Below, piece after piece: positions 24,752-31,229 of a stretch of DNA of 35,730 bases. A program made the translations under genes and the position numbers. Each line of letters starts with the position of its first letter. Position 1 is the first letter of the stretch. The notes below the pieces were generated by a model. That model did not search any database, was not told where the DNA came from, and saw only the letters and a program-made list of their open reading frames with translations. Origin of the DNA: a virus; IMG/VR virus record IMGVR_UViG_3300032291_003450, positions 1 to 35,730 of that record; one strand, 5' to 3'.

Positions 24752-25085
24752 CGTGCCCCAATCGTTCCAAGATTATTTCTACAATCTCTACGGGGATTGC
24801 TGGGAGATCCTTGTTTCCAGGCAGCGTGGCTACGGACCTACCAACATCGAGGCCCTTGGCCCCCATGGTGTGTTCTCTCGCCTGGCGTCAGACAAGTGCG
24901 CCAGGGTTTGGAACTCAATGAACGGCAGCATCGAGGGCGGCAAGATCAACCTAAACGAGGACTGGTACGGACCGGAAGTCCGAGACGCACTGGTCGACAT
25001 TGCTAACTATGCCATGATCATGATCTCGTTGGGTGAGCAGAAGTGGTCGACTCTTGCGAGGGATAACGATGGCGAGCAGGGTTGA
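24741..25085 (+). CDS. Nmad1/DUF1599-like protein (MazG-like fold)
   Basis: The motifs Y-G-P-T-N-I, then F-S-R-L-A-S-D-K-C-A-R-V-W-N and A-L-V-D-I-A-N-Y-A-M-I resemble the nucleotide-modification-associated domain 1 (DUF1599) family, helical proteins near MazG. I prefer GTG 24741, which has GGAG eight bases before it and overlaps the MazG-like gene by 11 nt. ATG 24711 is possible but lacks a ribosome site. The family is often found with modified-base pathways, though none is complete here. Confidence 0.6.
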   Translation: MRYDVPQSFQDYFYNLYGDCWEILVSRQRGYGPTNIEALGPHGVFSRLASDKCARVWNSMNGSIEGGKINLNEDWYGPEVRDALVDIANYAMIMISLGEQKWSTLARDNDGEQG

Positions 25086-25266
25086 GTTGGAGCTGGAGCG
25101 TCTTATCTCCGGCAGAAAGTTTACGGCAGAGCAGATAGAGGCCATACGATCTTCGATTGTTCGCGGCGACGTCGACACCATTGCACACGCCGCTGCCGGG
25201 GGAGTAGCCCTGGCCATAGAGATCATTAGGAAGTATGAGCAAGAAACCCAAAGACGAAGCGGCTGA
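25069..25266 (+). CDS. Small helical protein of unknown function (65 aa)
   Basis: The start ATG 25069 lies inside the end of the previous gene with GAGGG about eight bases upstream. The protein is helical with E-L-E-L-E-R-L-I and A-E-Q-I-E-A-I-R-S-S-I, and a small hydrophobic patch near A-A-G-G-V-A-L-A-I-E-I-I. No motif was recognised. Confidence 0.5.
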   Translation: MASRVELELERLISGRKFTAEQIEAIRSSIVRGDVDTIAHAAAGGVALAIEIIRKYEQETQRRSG

Positions 25267-25399
25267 GTTCTTCCGGCGCGACGCCATAAAGCAGGGTATG
25301 TCCCTAAAGGACTACTGCGACAAGTATGGCATCGACTACTGGCATCTAGTCGGGAAGACGCGCCCAGAGATTCCTATAAGCCAGACCAGGGTAACTTGA
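25235..25399 (+). CDS. Very small basic/aromatic protein (54 aa)
   Basis: AGGAAG lies immediately before the ATG at 25235, and the frame runs to TGA 25397-25399. The product begins M-S-K-K-P-K-D-E-A-A-E and has M-S-L-K-D-Y-C-D-K-Y-G-I, which looks like a small helix-turn-helix or ribbon domain. Its stop codon lies in the loop of a palindrome that also holds the -35 of the next promoter. It overlaps the previous gene by 32 nt. Confidence 0.55.
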   Translation: MSKKPKDEAAEFFRRDAIKQGMSLKDYCDKYGIDYWHLVGKTRPEIPISQTRVT

Positions 25400-25413
25400 C
25401 CGTTCCCTGGTCT
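25383..25413. repeat. Palindrome with the -35 box as its loop
   Basis: AGACCAGGG (25383-25391) pairs with CCCTGGTCT (25405-25413), and AAC (25393-25395) with GTT (25402-25404), leaving TTGACC as the six-base loop. In RNA from upstream it would form a terminator-like hairpin. In DNA it could be an operator. Confidence 0.65.
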
Positions 25414-25424
25414 TCTGCTAGGAT
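25396..25424 (+). promoter_or_regulatory. Sigma-A type promoter for the helicase gene group
   Basis: TTGACC (25396-25401) and TAGGAT (25419-25424) are exactly 17 bases apart. TAGGAT fits the TANNNT form common in actinobacteria. The start of transcription would be near 25431, just at the ribosome site AGGAAGGAGG of the next gene. Confidence 0.65.
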
Positions 25425-25446
25425 GCCCATAGGAAGGAGGCCATCT

Positions 25447-25719
25447 ATGGACATGGCATACACTAAGGATCAATTTAAGGGGCGCTACTACAGGGGTAAC
25501 TGGGACGTCCCAATGGTTCACAAGATGCTGGACTGGGCTGTCGAGAGAGCTGTCAGGAATGGTCACACGTTCTTGAGGCTTGTGGTTGACGACCCCAAGG
25601 TTTATGCCCTAAACTGCATGTATTGCGAGTCTTGGGCTTGCATCTCATCCCATGGTGACGACTTCGGAATCTGGGGTGGAGTGGTATATCGAGAGTGCAA
25701 CGGAGGCCAAAATGAATGA
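25447..25719 (+). CDS. Unknown small protein, first gene after a promoter (90 aa)
   Basis: The ATG at 25447 has a near-perfect AGGAAGGAGG six bases upstream, right after the promoter at 25396-25424, so this gene should be well expressed. The product is rich in aromatic residues (F-K-G-R-Y-Y-R-G-N-W-D-V) and has a C-M-Y-C-E-S-W-A-C group. No family was recognised. A longer frame to 25396 is excluded because it would start at the -35 box. Confidence 0.65.
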   Translation: MDMAYTKDQFKGRYYRGNWDVPMVHKMLDWAVERAVRNGHTFLRLVVDDPKVYALNCMYCESWACISSHGDDFGIWGGVVYRECNGGQNE

Positions 25720-25852
25720 GGTAAAGGATTTCTGGGTTTACTGCCCATCCGAAGGGAAGAAGCATGGGCTGCTCGATCTTATGAAGAACGAGTCCGGCGG
25801 CCTTCTTCTCTATTGCAGAAAGTGCTACAAGCCACGAAAGAAGAAGGCTTAG
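25712..25852 (+). CDS. Very small Cys-pair protein (46 aa)
   Basis: CGGAGG (25701-25706) precedes ATG 25712. The product has a first cysteine in Y-C-P-S and a second group Y-C-R-K-C, three ligands of a zinc site, and ends in a lysine-rich tail. It overlaps the previous gene by 8 nt and ends just before the helicase start. Function is unknown. Confidence 0.55.
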   Translation: MNEVKDFWVYCPSEGKKHGLLDLMKNESGGLLLYCRKCYKPRKKKA

Positions 25853-25853
25853 T

Positions 25854-27143
25854 ATGCATCTAGCACCGCATGACCAGATAGCAGAGCAGGCGCTGGTAGG
25901 TAGCGTCCTTATTGATCCGTCCATCTTCAGCCAGCTTTCTGAGCTGATTAAGAGGGACGACATTTACAACGTAGGTCTACAAGAAGTTTGGGGCGCCTTC
26001 GAGCGTCTTGACTCAAGGGGCGAGCCCATCGACCAGGTCACAGTTTATGAGGAGTCCAAGGCATACCCGGGTATTGCCAACATCATCACAGAGACCATGA
26101 CATCTACTCCGTACGCCGGTAATCCGCAGGCGTATGCGAAGATCGTTGCGGACAACGCGGTCTACCGCAGGCTGATTGAAGCAGCTCGCAAGATCGCAGA
26201 GCTGGGGTACAGCTCGCCAGATTCGACTGAGTCAGCCCTGGACAGGGCCGAGTCGATCCTTTTCTCCGCCAGCCGAAGCCAGCGCAGCGGTAGGTTCTGG
26301 ACAGCACCAGAGATGGTGGGCCGTGCCTACGACCGCATCGCTCGCATCGCGGCGGGGGAAAGCAGGGCTGGTGTACCTACCGGCATAGCTAGCATCGACC
26401 GAGTCACAGGCGGATGGCAGAAGTCTGACCTGATCATCATTGCCGCACGCCCTAGCGTCGGTAAGACAGCCCTGGCTACGACGATGGCTATGAATGCAGC
26501 AGCCGTTGGCAAGAAGATTGCTATCTTCTCCATCGAGATGAGCTCTGAGCAGATTGGTGCCCGCATGCTTTCCTCTTCTAGCGGTGTGCCTCTACAGAAT
26601 ATCCGTCAGGGAGTTCAGAATGGAATGGACCTTGCTCGCATTGCTGCGGGCGTCTATGAGGTTGAGAGGGCTGACATAAGCGTAGACGACACGCCATCTG
26701 CAACCCCAGGAGAGCTGCGATCAAAGTGCCGACGTCTTCTTGCTGACAAGGGAGTTGATCTGATCATCGTTGATTACCTTCAGCTCATGAGCCCTGATCG
26801 CGTATCCAAGGACGGCAACCGCGTAAGCGACGTGAGTGACATTAGCAGGGGCCTGAAGATGCTGGCACGCGAGCTGAACGTTCCGGTCATTGCCCTGTCG
26901 CAGCTCTCGCGCTCGTCTGAGTACCGTGAGTCTGGTGAGCCTCGCCTGTCTGACCTTAGGGACAGCGGAGCCATCGAGCAGGATGCCGACGTGGTTCTCA
27001 TGCTCTGGAAGAAGGGCGACGTTGCGTTTGACGACATCGACGAGACCGTGTATGCTAAGATTGCCAAGCACAGGAATGGGCCGACCGGCTTGGCTGAGCT
27101 ACAGTTCCATCGACCCACTGCAAAGTTTAGTGAGGTGAGATAA
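25854..27143 (+). CDS. dnaB: Replicative DNA helicase, DnaB family
   Basis: DnaB helicases form a hexameric ring that unwinds the replication fork. The N-terminal domain begins H-D-Q-I-A-E-Q-A-L-V-G-S-V-L, as in bacterial DnaB. The RecA-like domain has Walker A A-R-P-S-V-G-K-T (about residues 198-205), then S-I-E-M-S-S-E-Q, Walker B L-I-I-V-D-Y-L-Q-L-M, and the arginine-containing end A-K-H-R-N-G-P-T-G. At 429 aa it is slightly shorter than host enzymes. ATG 25854 follows the previous stop by one base. No primase or helicase loader is seen in the window. Confidence 0.95.
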   Translation: MHLAPHDQIAEQALVGSVLIDPSIFSQLSELIKRDDIYNVGLQEVWGAFERLDSRGEPIDQVTVYEESKAYPGIANIITETMTSTPYAGNPQAYAKIVADNAVYRRLIEAARKIAELGYSSPDSTESALDRAESILFSASRSQRSGRFWTAPEMVGRAYDRIARIAAGESRAGVPTGIASIDRVTGGWQKSDLIIIAARPSVGKTALATTMAMNAAAVGKKIAIFSIEMSSEQIGARMLSSSSGVPLQNIRQGVQNGMDLARIAAGVYEVERADISVDDTPSATPGELRSKCRRLLADKGVDLIIVDYLQLMSPDRVSKDGNRVSDVSDISRGLKMLARELNVPVIALSQLSRSSEYRESGEPRLSDLRDSGAIEQDADVVLMLWKKGDVAFDDIDETVYAKIAKHRNGPTGLAELQFHRPTAKFSEVR

Positions 27144-27433
27144 TGATCAATATCGAGGTTGATGCTTGTGAGCATGGTTTGTGCAGGTGCATGGCCAACA
27201 AGATTGAGAAGGAAATTATGCCTGAAGCACACGCAGTCGGATTCCGCGAAGGCTATGAGGCCGTGTTGGAAAACATGGAGATGATCACCGACGCTGTTGC
27301 TAAACTCTCCAAAGCCGGCAAGGATCACAGGCCGATGGTAGAGACTCTTCTTCGCCGTCTTTATGCCTTTACGGAGGTAAAGCCGGACGGGAAGGTAGAA
27401 GTCAATAAAGAGGCATTTAAGCTCGCAAACTAG
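27143..27433 (+). CDS. Unknown small protein (96 aa)
   Basis: The ATG shares a base with the helicase stop. An N-terminal C-E-H-G-L-C-R-C group gives possible metal ligands. The rest is helical, with a basic segment H-R-P-M-V-E-T-L-L-R-R-L. No family was recognised. It is probably co-transcribed with the helicase gene. Confidence 0.6.
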   Translation: MINIEVDACEHGLCRCMANKIEKEIMPEAHAVGFREGYEAVLENMEMITDAVAKLSKAGKDHRPMVETLLRRLYAFTEVKPDGKVEVNKEAFKLAN

Positions 27434-27507
27434 AGGGTGGTTGCCTCGCCACAGGGAGAGCTTTTCCGGGCTTCCTGGGGCTTCTGAGACCGGAATACGG
27501 AGGTTTT

Positions 27508-27795
27508 ATGAGTGACTTGGAGACACCTGAATGGGCCGATGGGGCCATTTTATATGACGGGTTCGATGATTGCCTAATAGGGTTCGGGACGCAGTTCAAT
27601 CGGCCGGTGGCGATCTACGACTACAACAAGTGCCTCGCCAAGCTTGACTTGCAGTTCCGCGCCGAATGCGAGTACGAAAGCGCATGCGAGTGCGATCACG
27701 ATTTAGAAGCTCAGGAGTGGATGGATTTCAACGTCACCGGTGGTTGGGTTGGTAACCACACTCCAATATTTTTGATCAGCAGCGAGGGCCCGTAG
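27508..27795 (+). CDS. Conserved phage protein of unknown function; stop lies in the tRNA
   Basis: CGGAGG precedes ATG 27508. The product (95 aa) has Y-D-G-F-D-D-C-L-I-G-F-G, then I-Y-D-Y-N-K-C-L-A-K-L and F-N-V-T-G-G-W-V-G-N-H-T-P-I-F. I recall this combination from a small protein that is widespread in phages, without known function. The TAG stop (27793-27795) is the bases at positions 8-10 of the downstream tRNA, so the last ten bases of the gene are shared with the tRNA. Confidence 0.75.
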   Translation: MSDLETPEWADGAILYDGFDDCLIGFGTQFNRPVAIYDYNKCLAKLDLQFRAECEYESACECDHDLEAQEWMDFNVTGGWVGNHTPIFLISSEGP

Positions 27796-27861
27796 CTCAA
27801 CGGTTAGAGCACCGAGCTTATATCTCGGCGGTCCCAGGTTCGAATCCTGGCGGGCCTACCA
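27786..27861 (+). tRNA. tRNA-Ile: tRNA-Ile, anticodon UAU
   Basis: The 76-base cloverleaf is complete. The acceptor stem pairs GGGCCCG (27786-27792) with CGGGCCT (27851-27857), with a G-U pair at the top. The D arm GCTC/GAGC, the anticodon arm CCGAG/CTCGG and the T arm CCAGG/CCTGG with loop TTCGAAT all pair. The anticodon loop CTTATAT gives UAU, which reads AUA isoleucine codons. CCA is encoded (27859-27861). A run of six T follows at 27865-27870 and may end the transcript. Confidence 0.93.
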
Positions 27862-27882
27862 ATCTTTTTTATCCTCGCCTCC

Positions 27883-27891
27883 GTGATAGTA
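27883..27891 (-). promoter_or_regulatory. GTGATAGTA motif copy (minus TACTATCAC)
   Basis: This copy lies between the tRNA and the convergent terminator. The other three copies lie before minus-strand genes. This one points into the antisense of the tRNA and leads to no clear gene. Confidence 0.35.
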
Positions 27892-27915
27892 AGCGTGCCG
27901 ACCTTAATTAGGGGC

Positions 27916-27954
27916 AAAAAAATAGCCGACGCCGCGTGAGCGGCGCCGGCTATT
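27916..27954 (-). terminator. Terminator ending the minus-strand block
   Basis: Arms 27921-27935 and 27940-27954 pair at 14 of 15 positions around GTGA, with an A.C mismatch at 27929/27946. On the minus strand the hairpin is followed by seven U (A run 27916-27922). It starts three bases after the stop of the last minus-strand gene. Confidence 0.85.
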
Positions 27955-27956
27955 CG

Positions 27957-28103
27957 TTACCGTTTTGTGAGTTGTGCTCCGAATACTGCTAAGAAGAATA
28001 CTACTGCAACGATGATACGGAAGGTAATATCTTTATCTCTCCGATACTTCATTTGCGGATCTTCTTCTTTGTTTTGCCAGTATTCGTTCCAATCACTCGG
28101 CAT
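27957..28103 (-). CDS. Small membrane protein, last gene of the minus block (48 aa)
   Basis: The minus-strand ATG is at 28101-28103 with AGGAGA just before it and TAA at 27957-27959. The product begins M-P-S-D-W-N-E-Y-W-Q, then a charged segment, then one membrane span (I-I-V-A-V-V-F-F-L-A-V-F-G-A) and a basic end. It lies 11 bases after the previous gene and just before the terminator. Function is unknown. Confidence 0.7.
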   Translation of the reverse strand: MPSDWNEYWQNKEEDPQMKYRRDKDITFRIIVAVVFFLAVFGAQLTKR

Positions 28104-28114
28104 TGTCTCCTGTT

Positions 28115-28738
28115 CTAATCATCTGATTTCCTTTCTGTGCTTGTTGCATGTACTTGCTGGCTGAAGTGGTCAACCCAGTAGTTGACCTGTGGGTAGACGG
28201 TGTCTTTAAGGAATTCGTCCATTCCTCCCCAGCCTGAAAGTACATATCCCCAGCACGAATCTAGGTGTTCTTCGCATTTCTGATTGCATGTCGTGCAGTC
28301 CCATGACTTGCTGATTACATATCCTACGACATTGCCATTGATGACGCTGTCGAATGTTTTTACTGCGTTCTTGAGAATTGATTCGAGTTCTTCTTTGTCT
28401 GTTACCCCTAGTGCTTCTGATTCTGTAAGCGCAGCAAAGCCGCACTGGCCGCTGTCCCACGGATCGTTGAACGATCCTGTGCTTAGACGCACGACTCCGT
28501 GCGCTAGCATGTATAGCGGCAGCGAGATGACATACTTACCTGAGTCGAGTTCTGCCTGGAACTCGTCCATCGAGTCGCATGTCACATCTGGCTTGATGTA
28601 CTTACCTGTACCTCTACTTCCTATGATAGTGAATGCTTTGTGATTTTCGGCATCTACATCTAGATCTTGGTACACTGCCCATTCGATACCGTGCGCATCG
28701 TTGCGTCCGGACTCTAGGGGCTTATCTGAGAATGCCAT
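28115..28738 (-). CDS. Conserved phage/plasmid protein with PWDSGQ signature (207 aa)
   Basis: ATG 28736-28738 has GGAGGT in front on the minus strand. A longer frame to 28786 lacks a ribosome site. The product has L-S-T-G-S-F-N-D-P-W-D-S-G-Q-C-G-F and later D-S-C-W-G-Y-V. I remember this pair of motifs from a protein found in many phages and mobile elements with no firm function. A C-T-T-C-N-Q-K-C-E-E-H group could bind metal. Its place in a block of small early-type genes suggests an accessory or host-directed role, which is inference. Confidence 0.75.
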   Translation of the reverse strand: MAFSDKPLESGRNDAHGIEWAVYQDLDVDAENHKAFTIIGSRGTGKYIKPDVTCDSMDEFQAELDSGKYVISLPLYMLAHGVVRLSTGSFNDPWDSGQCGFAALTESEALGVTDKEELESILKNAVKTFDSVINGNVVGYVISKSWDCTTCNQKCEEHLDSCWGYVLSGWGGMDEFLKDTVYPQVNYWVDHFSQQVHATSTERKSDD

Positions 28739-28746
28739 GGTACCTC

Positions 28747-28863
28747 CTATCTGAATACTGATTTGATTATGTTTCCTGCAATCCACACTGCTGCACTGAA
28801 TAGCAGCACATTGATTGCTAGTATTGCTGTGAACATTATTCCGTATTTTAATAGGTCAATCAT
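28747..28863 (-). CDS. Very small membrane protein (38 aa)
   Basis: The minus-strand ATG 28861-28863 is preceded by GGAGGT five bases upstream, and the stop TAG is at 28747-28749. The product begins M-I-D-L-L-K-Y-G-I-M and is one membrane span (F-T-A-I-L-A-I-N-V-L-L-F-S-A-A-V) with a basic end. It overlaps the upstream gene by 8 nt, and its stop lies by the ribosome site of the next gene, which is good evidence for a real gene. Confidence 0.7.
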   Translation of the reverse strand: MIDLLKYGIMFTAILAINVLLFSAAVWIAGNIIKSVFR

Positions 28864-29245
28864 TTGCTACCTCCAATTCTTTTCCTTCACTTTTTTGTTC
28901 ATAGATCCAATCTTCTACTAGGTGTTTCGCGATTTCTGTCCAGTCGATTAGGCCCCAGGCGGCTTTTGTGATGTCGCCTATTGGCCCATACGAATGGTTG
29001 AAGTCGCATGATTCGAATGGCTCCATGAACATTTGGTGCGCCCAGTCTTGCAGCCACATTTGTGTTTTGTAGACTAGATCGTCTTTGTCGATCTTTATAG
29101 GTTGATCTTCTGAGTCCGAATAGTCATCGCTGACGATTACATTGATTGCGTCGTTTGCTACTTCATAGAACGATGAATCATTGGTAAGCCATAGATTCAT
29201 GTCCCATGTTTCGTAGTTAGACCAGCCATTGTATTCGTTACACAT
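28856..29245 (-). CDS. YNGWSNYETW-type phage protein, DUF7249-like (129 aa)
   Basis: The N-terminal Y-N-G-W-S-N-Y-E-T-W-D-M-N-L-W-L is a signature I recall from a family of small proteins in phages and plasmids (DUF7249 or a relative). An acidic middle and a helical end with W-L-Q-D-W-A-H-Q-M-F follow. AGGAG lies before the ATG on the minus strand. A very stable UUCG hairpin and a GTGATAGT motif lie just upstream, suggesting that this gene begins its own transcript. Function is unknown. Overall charge is strongly negative, as in some DNA-mimic proteins. Confidence 0.75.
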   Translation of the reverse strand: MCNEYNGWSNYETWDMNLWLTNDSSFYEVANDAINVIVSDDYSDSEDQPIKIDKDDLVYKTQMWLQDWAHQMFMEPFESCDFNHSYGPIGDITKAAWGLIDWTEIAKHLVEDWIYEQKSEGKELEVAND

Positions 29246-29260
29246 ATTATTTCTCCTTTT

Positions 29261-29284
29261 GGGGAGGAGCCGAAGCCCCTCCCC
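29261..29284 (-). other. Very stable UUCG-capped hairpin
   Basis: On the minus strand a 10-base-pair stem (one G-U pair, arms 29275-29284 and 29261-29270) is closed by UUCG. No U tract follows. The ribosome site of the next gene begins four bases later. It could end the upstream transcript in part or protect the 5' end of the next one. Confidence 0.65.
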
Positions 29285-29286
29285 AT

Positions 29287-29295
29287 GTGATAGTT
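29287..29295 (-). promoter_or_regulatory. GTGATAGTT motif (minus AACTATCAC), variant copy
   Basis: The motif overlaps the stop codon of the upstream minus gene (29294-29296) and lies just before the UUCG hairpin. It differs from the other three copies at the last base. Confidence 0.4.
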
Positions 29296-29725
29296 ACTTT
29301 ACTCCCAACTTCTTGAGTGTTGCAGCCGGCTTCGCTGCACGCTGGTATGCGACAGCGAATGTGACTGTGCTCTCTAGATAGAGATCACCGAAGTCAACAT
29401 TGCGCTCGTCGCAATTGATTGACTGCCAGTAATCGCTAGAGTATCCAAGTGCTGCTGCGATTGTTGATCGTGCTCCGAAGTTGTCATACTTCTGCAGATC
29501 TTTGATTGACTCGTGTAGATCGCTCGCGAACTTTACAGCTGCCATAACTCCTGGCCTGTGATAGGAATTCTTACCCAATTGCCTGCCAAGTTCTGTGACT
29601 GCTGCTTCCATTACATCCGAGATTATGCTTAGCGACACTCCTGCGCTGATGTCAATGTTAAGATCCTTGACATCTGCCAGACGCGGTGGAACTGACTTTA
29701 ACTTCTTCTTGATTACCTTAGCCAT
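29294..29725 (-). CDS. Unknown helical protein (143 aa)
   Basis: ATG 29723-29725 has GGAGG before it on the minus strand. The longer frame to 29857 is not supported. The product starts with a basic stretch (V-I-K-K-K-L-K-S-V) and is then helical with V-T-E-L-G-R-Q-L-G and F-A-S-D-L-H-E-S-I. It ends in a basic tail. No family was recognised. It overlaps the previous minus gene by 8 nt. Confidence 0.65.
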   Translation of the reverse strand: MAKVIKKKLKSVPPRLADVKDLNIDISAGVSLSIISDVMEAAVTELGRQLGKNSYHRPGVMAAVKFASDLHESIKDLQKYDNFGARSTIAAALGYSSDYWQSINCDERNVDFGDLYLESTVTFAVAYQRAAKPAATLKKLGVK

Positions 29726-30164
29726 TGTTTTCCTCCTTCTTGCGCGATACAATGTATGCGCCTGTTCCGAAGTCATACTCAATATGGTATGATTCATCGA
29801 ATCCCTTATACTCACTATATGTGTCGTTGTATTCGAAGACTCTTTGTAGCATGGCATTCAAGAATGACCATCTCTTGTCTTCTTCTACTCCGTCACCATC
29901 GATGATCCTGTCCATTTCTTTACCCGCTAGTGTTGCTCCTCTGATCAAGTTCATCTGAACTTTACGCAGGTCACGCAGCACTTCTGGGTTGAAACCCACA
30001 AGTTCATCAAGTCGGTCAACGATGCTGTCGAGTTCCTCGTATACATTATTGCCTTGTGCTTCCGCATCGTTTGCATAAGAACTTGCGCTCTCTGCCGCGT
30101 TGCTTGCGTCGTATGCGCTACTCCTCGCTGAGTCGAGAAGATCTTTTAATGTTTGAATATTCAC
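29718..30164 (-). CDS. Unknown protein with N-terminal coiled coil (148 aa)
   Basis: The start is a GTG at 30162-30164 on the minus strand with AGGAGA upstream. The first 50 residues are rich in Ala, Ser, Asp and Asn and could form a coiled coil. The end has E-Y-D-F-G-T-G-A-Y-I-V and a charged tail. It overlaps the previous small gene by 47 nt, which is long but fits the tight packing here. No function is known. Confidence 0.65.
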   Translation of the reverse strand: MNIQTLKDLLDSARSSAYDASNAAESASSYANDAEAQGNNVYEELDSIVDRLDELVGFNPEVLRDLRKVQMNLIRGATLAGKEMDRIIDGDGVEEDKRWSFLNAMLQRVFEYNDTYSEYKGFDESYHIEYDFGTGAYIVSRKKEENNG

Positions 30165-30339
30165 TGGTCTCTCCTATTCTGTCCAGGTTGAAGTCCTGAA
30201 CGCTACTTATTGCTCTTGCTTGTTCTGATTCGCATTGGTCACATAAACCATATCCGAACCCTTCTGAATAGAACCCTGTTTCCACTGGATCGAACCGGAT
30301 CTCACAATCCGCGCACTGAACCAGTTTCTTCTTTGCCAT
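30118..30339 (-). CDS. Small zinc-ribbon protein (73 aa)
   Basis: C-A-D-C near the start and C-D-Q-C about 25 residues later form a zinc ribbon, with G-F-G-Y-G-L before the second pair. I chose ATG 30337-30339 because AAGGGGGTGA lies five bases before it. A GTG three codons earlier overlaps that site. It may bind nucleic acid or a host regulator, but this is not shown. Confidence 0.7.
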   Translation of the reverse strand: MAKKKLVQCADCEIRFDPVETGFYSEGFGYGLCDQCESEQARAISSVQDFNLDRIGETSEYSNIKRSSRLSEE

Positions 30340-30610
30340 TCTTATCACCCCCTTCCCTTAGTAATTCTAGAAGTTGCCATGTAATTACGCATTCTGTATC
30401 ATTGCATTCGTATACATAGCAATTTAGTGCTGATGGCTTGCCAGGCCATTTGAACACTGCAAGGAATGGCTCGCTCCATACGCGCATTGTAAAGTCTTCT
30501 CCTTCTAGAAGTGACTTTAGTTCTTCTACTGCACCGCGTGCTGTTACGAACGCTTCGTGATAATCTGGCATGCATCCTGGTAGGCTGATCTCGCTATGAT
30601 AGTGGTTCAC
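30302..30610 (-). CDS. Unknown phage protein, start uncertain (102 aa)
   Basis: The product contains H-Y-H-S-E-I-S-L-P-G-C-M-P-D, a pattern I recall near the N-terminus of a small actinophage protein, which favours GTG 30608-30610. The ribosome site there is weak. ATG 30668-30670 has AGGAG ten bases before it and would add 20 residues but overlap the upstream gene by 77 nt. The rest has E-E-L-K-S-L-L-E-G and W-S-E-P-F-L-A-V-F-K-W. Function is unknown. Confidence 0.55.
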   Translation of the reverse strand: MNHYHSEISLPGCMPDYHEAFVTARGAVEELKSLLEGEDFTMRVWSEPFLAVFKWPGKPSALNCYVYECNDTECVITWQLLELLREGGDKNGKEETGSVRGL

Positions 30611-30866
30611 TGCAGGACTCAACTGTTTCCCATCCCAGTTCTTCGTGTTCCCAATCGTACTTGTGTCCATTTTCGTCAATCTCCTTTGCTGCTAGACTAT
30701 TGCTTAGCGCATACACTATTGTGCTGCGGTATACATCCTGGTGCTGTACTACTCTGATTCGCTTTTCGTATGTCGGATGGCAGGCTTCGCATGGCCCTGG
30801 GCATCCGTGCTTTTCTGTCTCTGCTTCAAATTTTGTTAGATTGAATTCCTTCGGCTGATGATACAT
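30594..30866 (-). CDS. Small Cys-cluster protein (90 aa)
   Basis: The segment H-G-C-P-G-P-C-E-A-C-H gives three cysteines and two histidines near residues 20-29 that could bind zinc. The second half is acidic, with Y-D-W-E-H-E-E-L-G-W-E. GGAG precedes the ATG on the minus strand. It overlaps the genes on both sides. No family was recognised. Confidence 0.65.
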   Translation of the reverse strand: MYHQPKEFNLTKFEAETEKHGCPGPCEACHPTYEKRIRVVQHQDVYRSTIVYALSNSLAAKEIDENGHKYDWEHEELGWETVESCSEPLS

Positions 30867-31083
30867 ATTGCAACTCCTTTCTTACTGATTTGATTATATC
30901 GTCTACTAGTGCTAGGCATCCTTCTCTGTCGTTCTGGGTCATTACCCACATTGACATGCAGATCTCCCAGCACATTTGGCAGTAGCTGCCTTTTACTGCT
31001 CCCCAGTACCCATGCCATAGTACCATTTTGCTTGTCTTGAAGTTGTCCTGGCATCTGTTGCATTTGCTTCTGATTTCTACCAT
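30826..31083 (-). CDS. Small zinc-finger protein (85 aa)
   Basis: C-N-R-C near the start and C-Q-M-C about 27 residues later suggest a treble-clef or ribbon zinc site, with W-H-G-Y-W-G between. I chose ATG 31081-31083, which overlaps the upstream stop in the order ATGGTAG and so is probably coupled. A GTG at 31120-31122 has AAGGA eight bases before it and is the main alternative. Function is unknown. Confidence 0.6.
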   Translation of the reverse strand: MVEIRSKCNRCQDNFKTSKMVLWHGYWGAVKGSYCQMCWEICMSMWVMTQNDREGCLALVDDIIKSVRKELQYVSSAEGIQSNKI

Positions 31084-31229
31084 AGGATTGGCTGGCCGTT
31101 GGCCGCTGCGTGCTTCTTGCACATGTGCAGTCCTTTCTTTGTGTTGAAGTCATGCGTGTAAACTACTACATATCCCAGCGCCCTGCATGACTTGTAAACG
31201 CATAGGTATGTCTTGTACTTGCTACTCAT
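31077..31229 (-). CDS. Very small Cys-rich protein (50 aa)
   Basis: The minus-strand ATG 31227-31229 has a perfect GGAGG five bases upstream. The frame extends to 31451, but the extra part is the hairpin-rich spacer, so it is not coding. The product has C-V-Y-K-S-C and a later M-C-K-K-H, giving three cysteines and a histidine for a zinc site. A GTGATAGTA motif lies about 12 bases before the ribosome site. Confidence 0.65.
   Translation of the reverse strand: MSSKYKTYLCVYKSCRALGYVVVYTHDFNTKKGLHMCKKHAAANGQPILW

Noticed and set aside
27786-27861. tRNA as a prophage attachment site
   Set aside because: No integrase, excisionase or repressor was found in the window, and the tRNA is complete and sits among phage genes.
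27800-27880. Short minus-strand frame after the GTGATAGTA motif, across the tRNA antisense
   Set aside because: A GGAGG is present but the only codon at the right distance is ATA. No accepted start codon is available.
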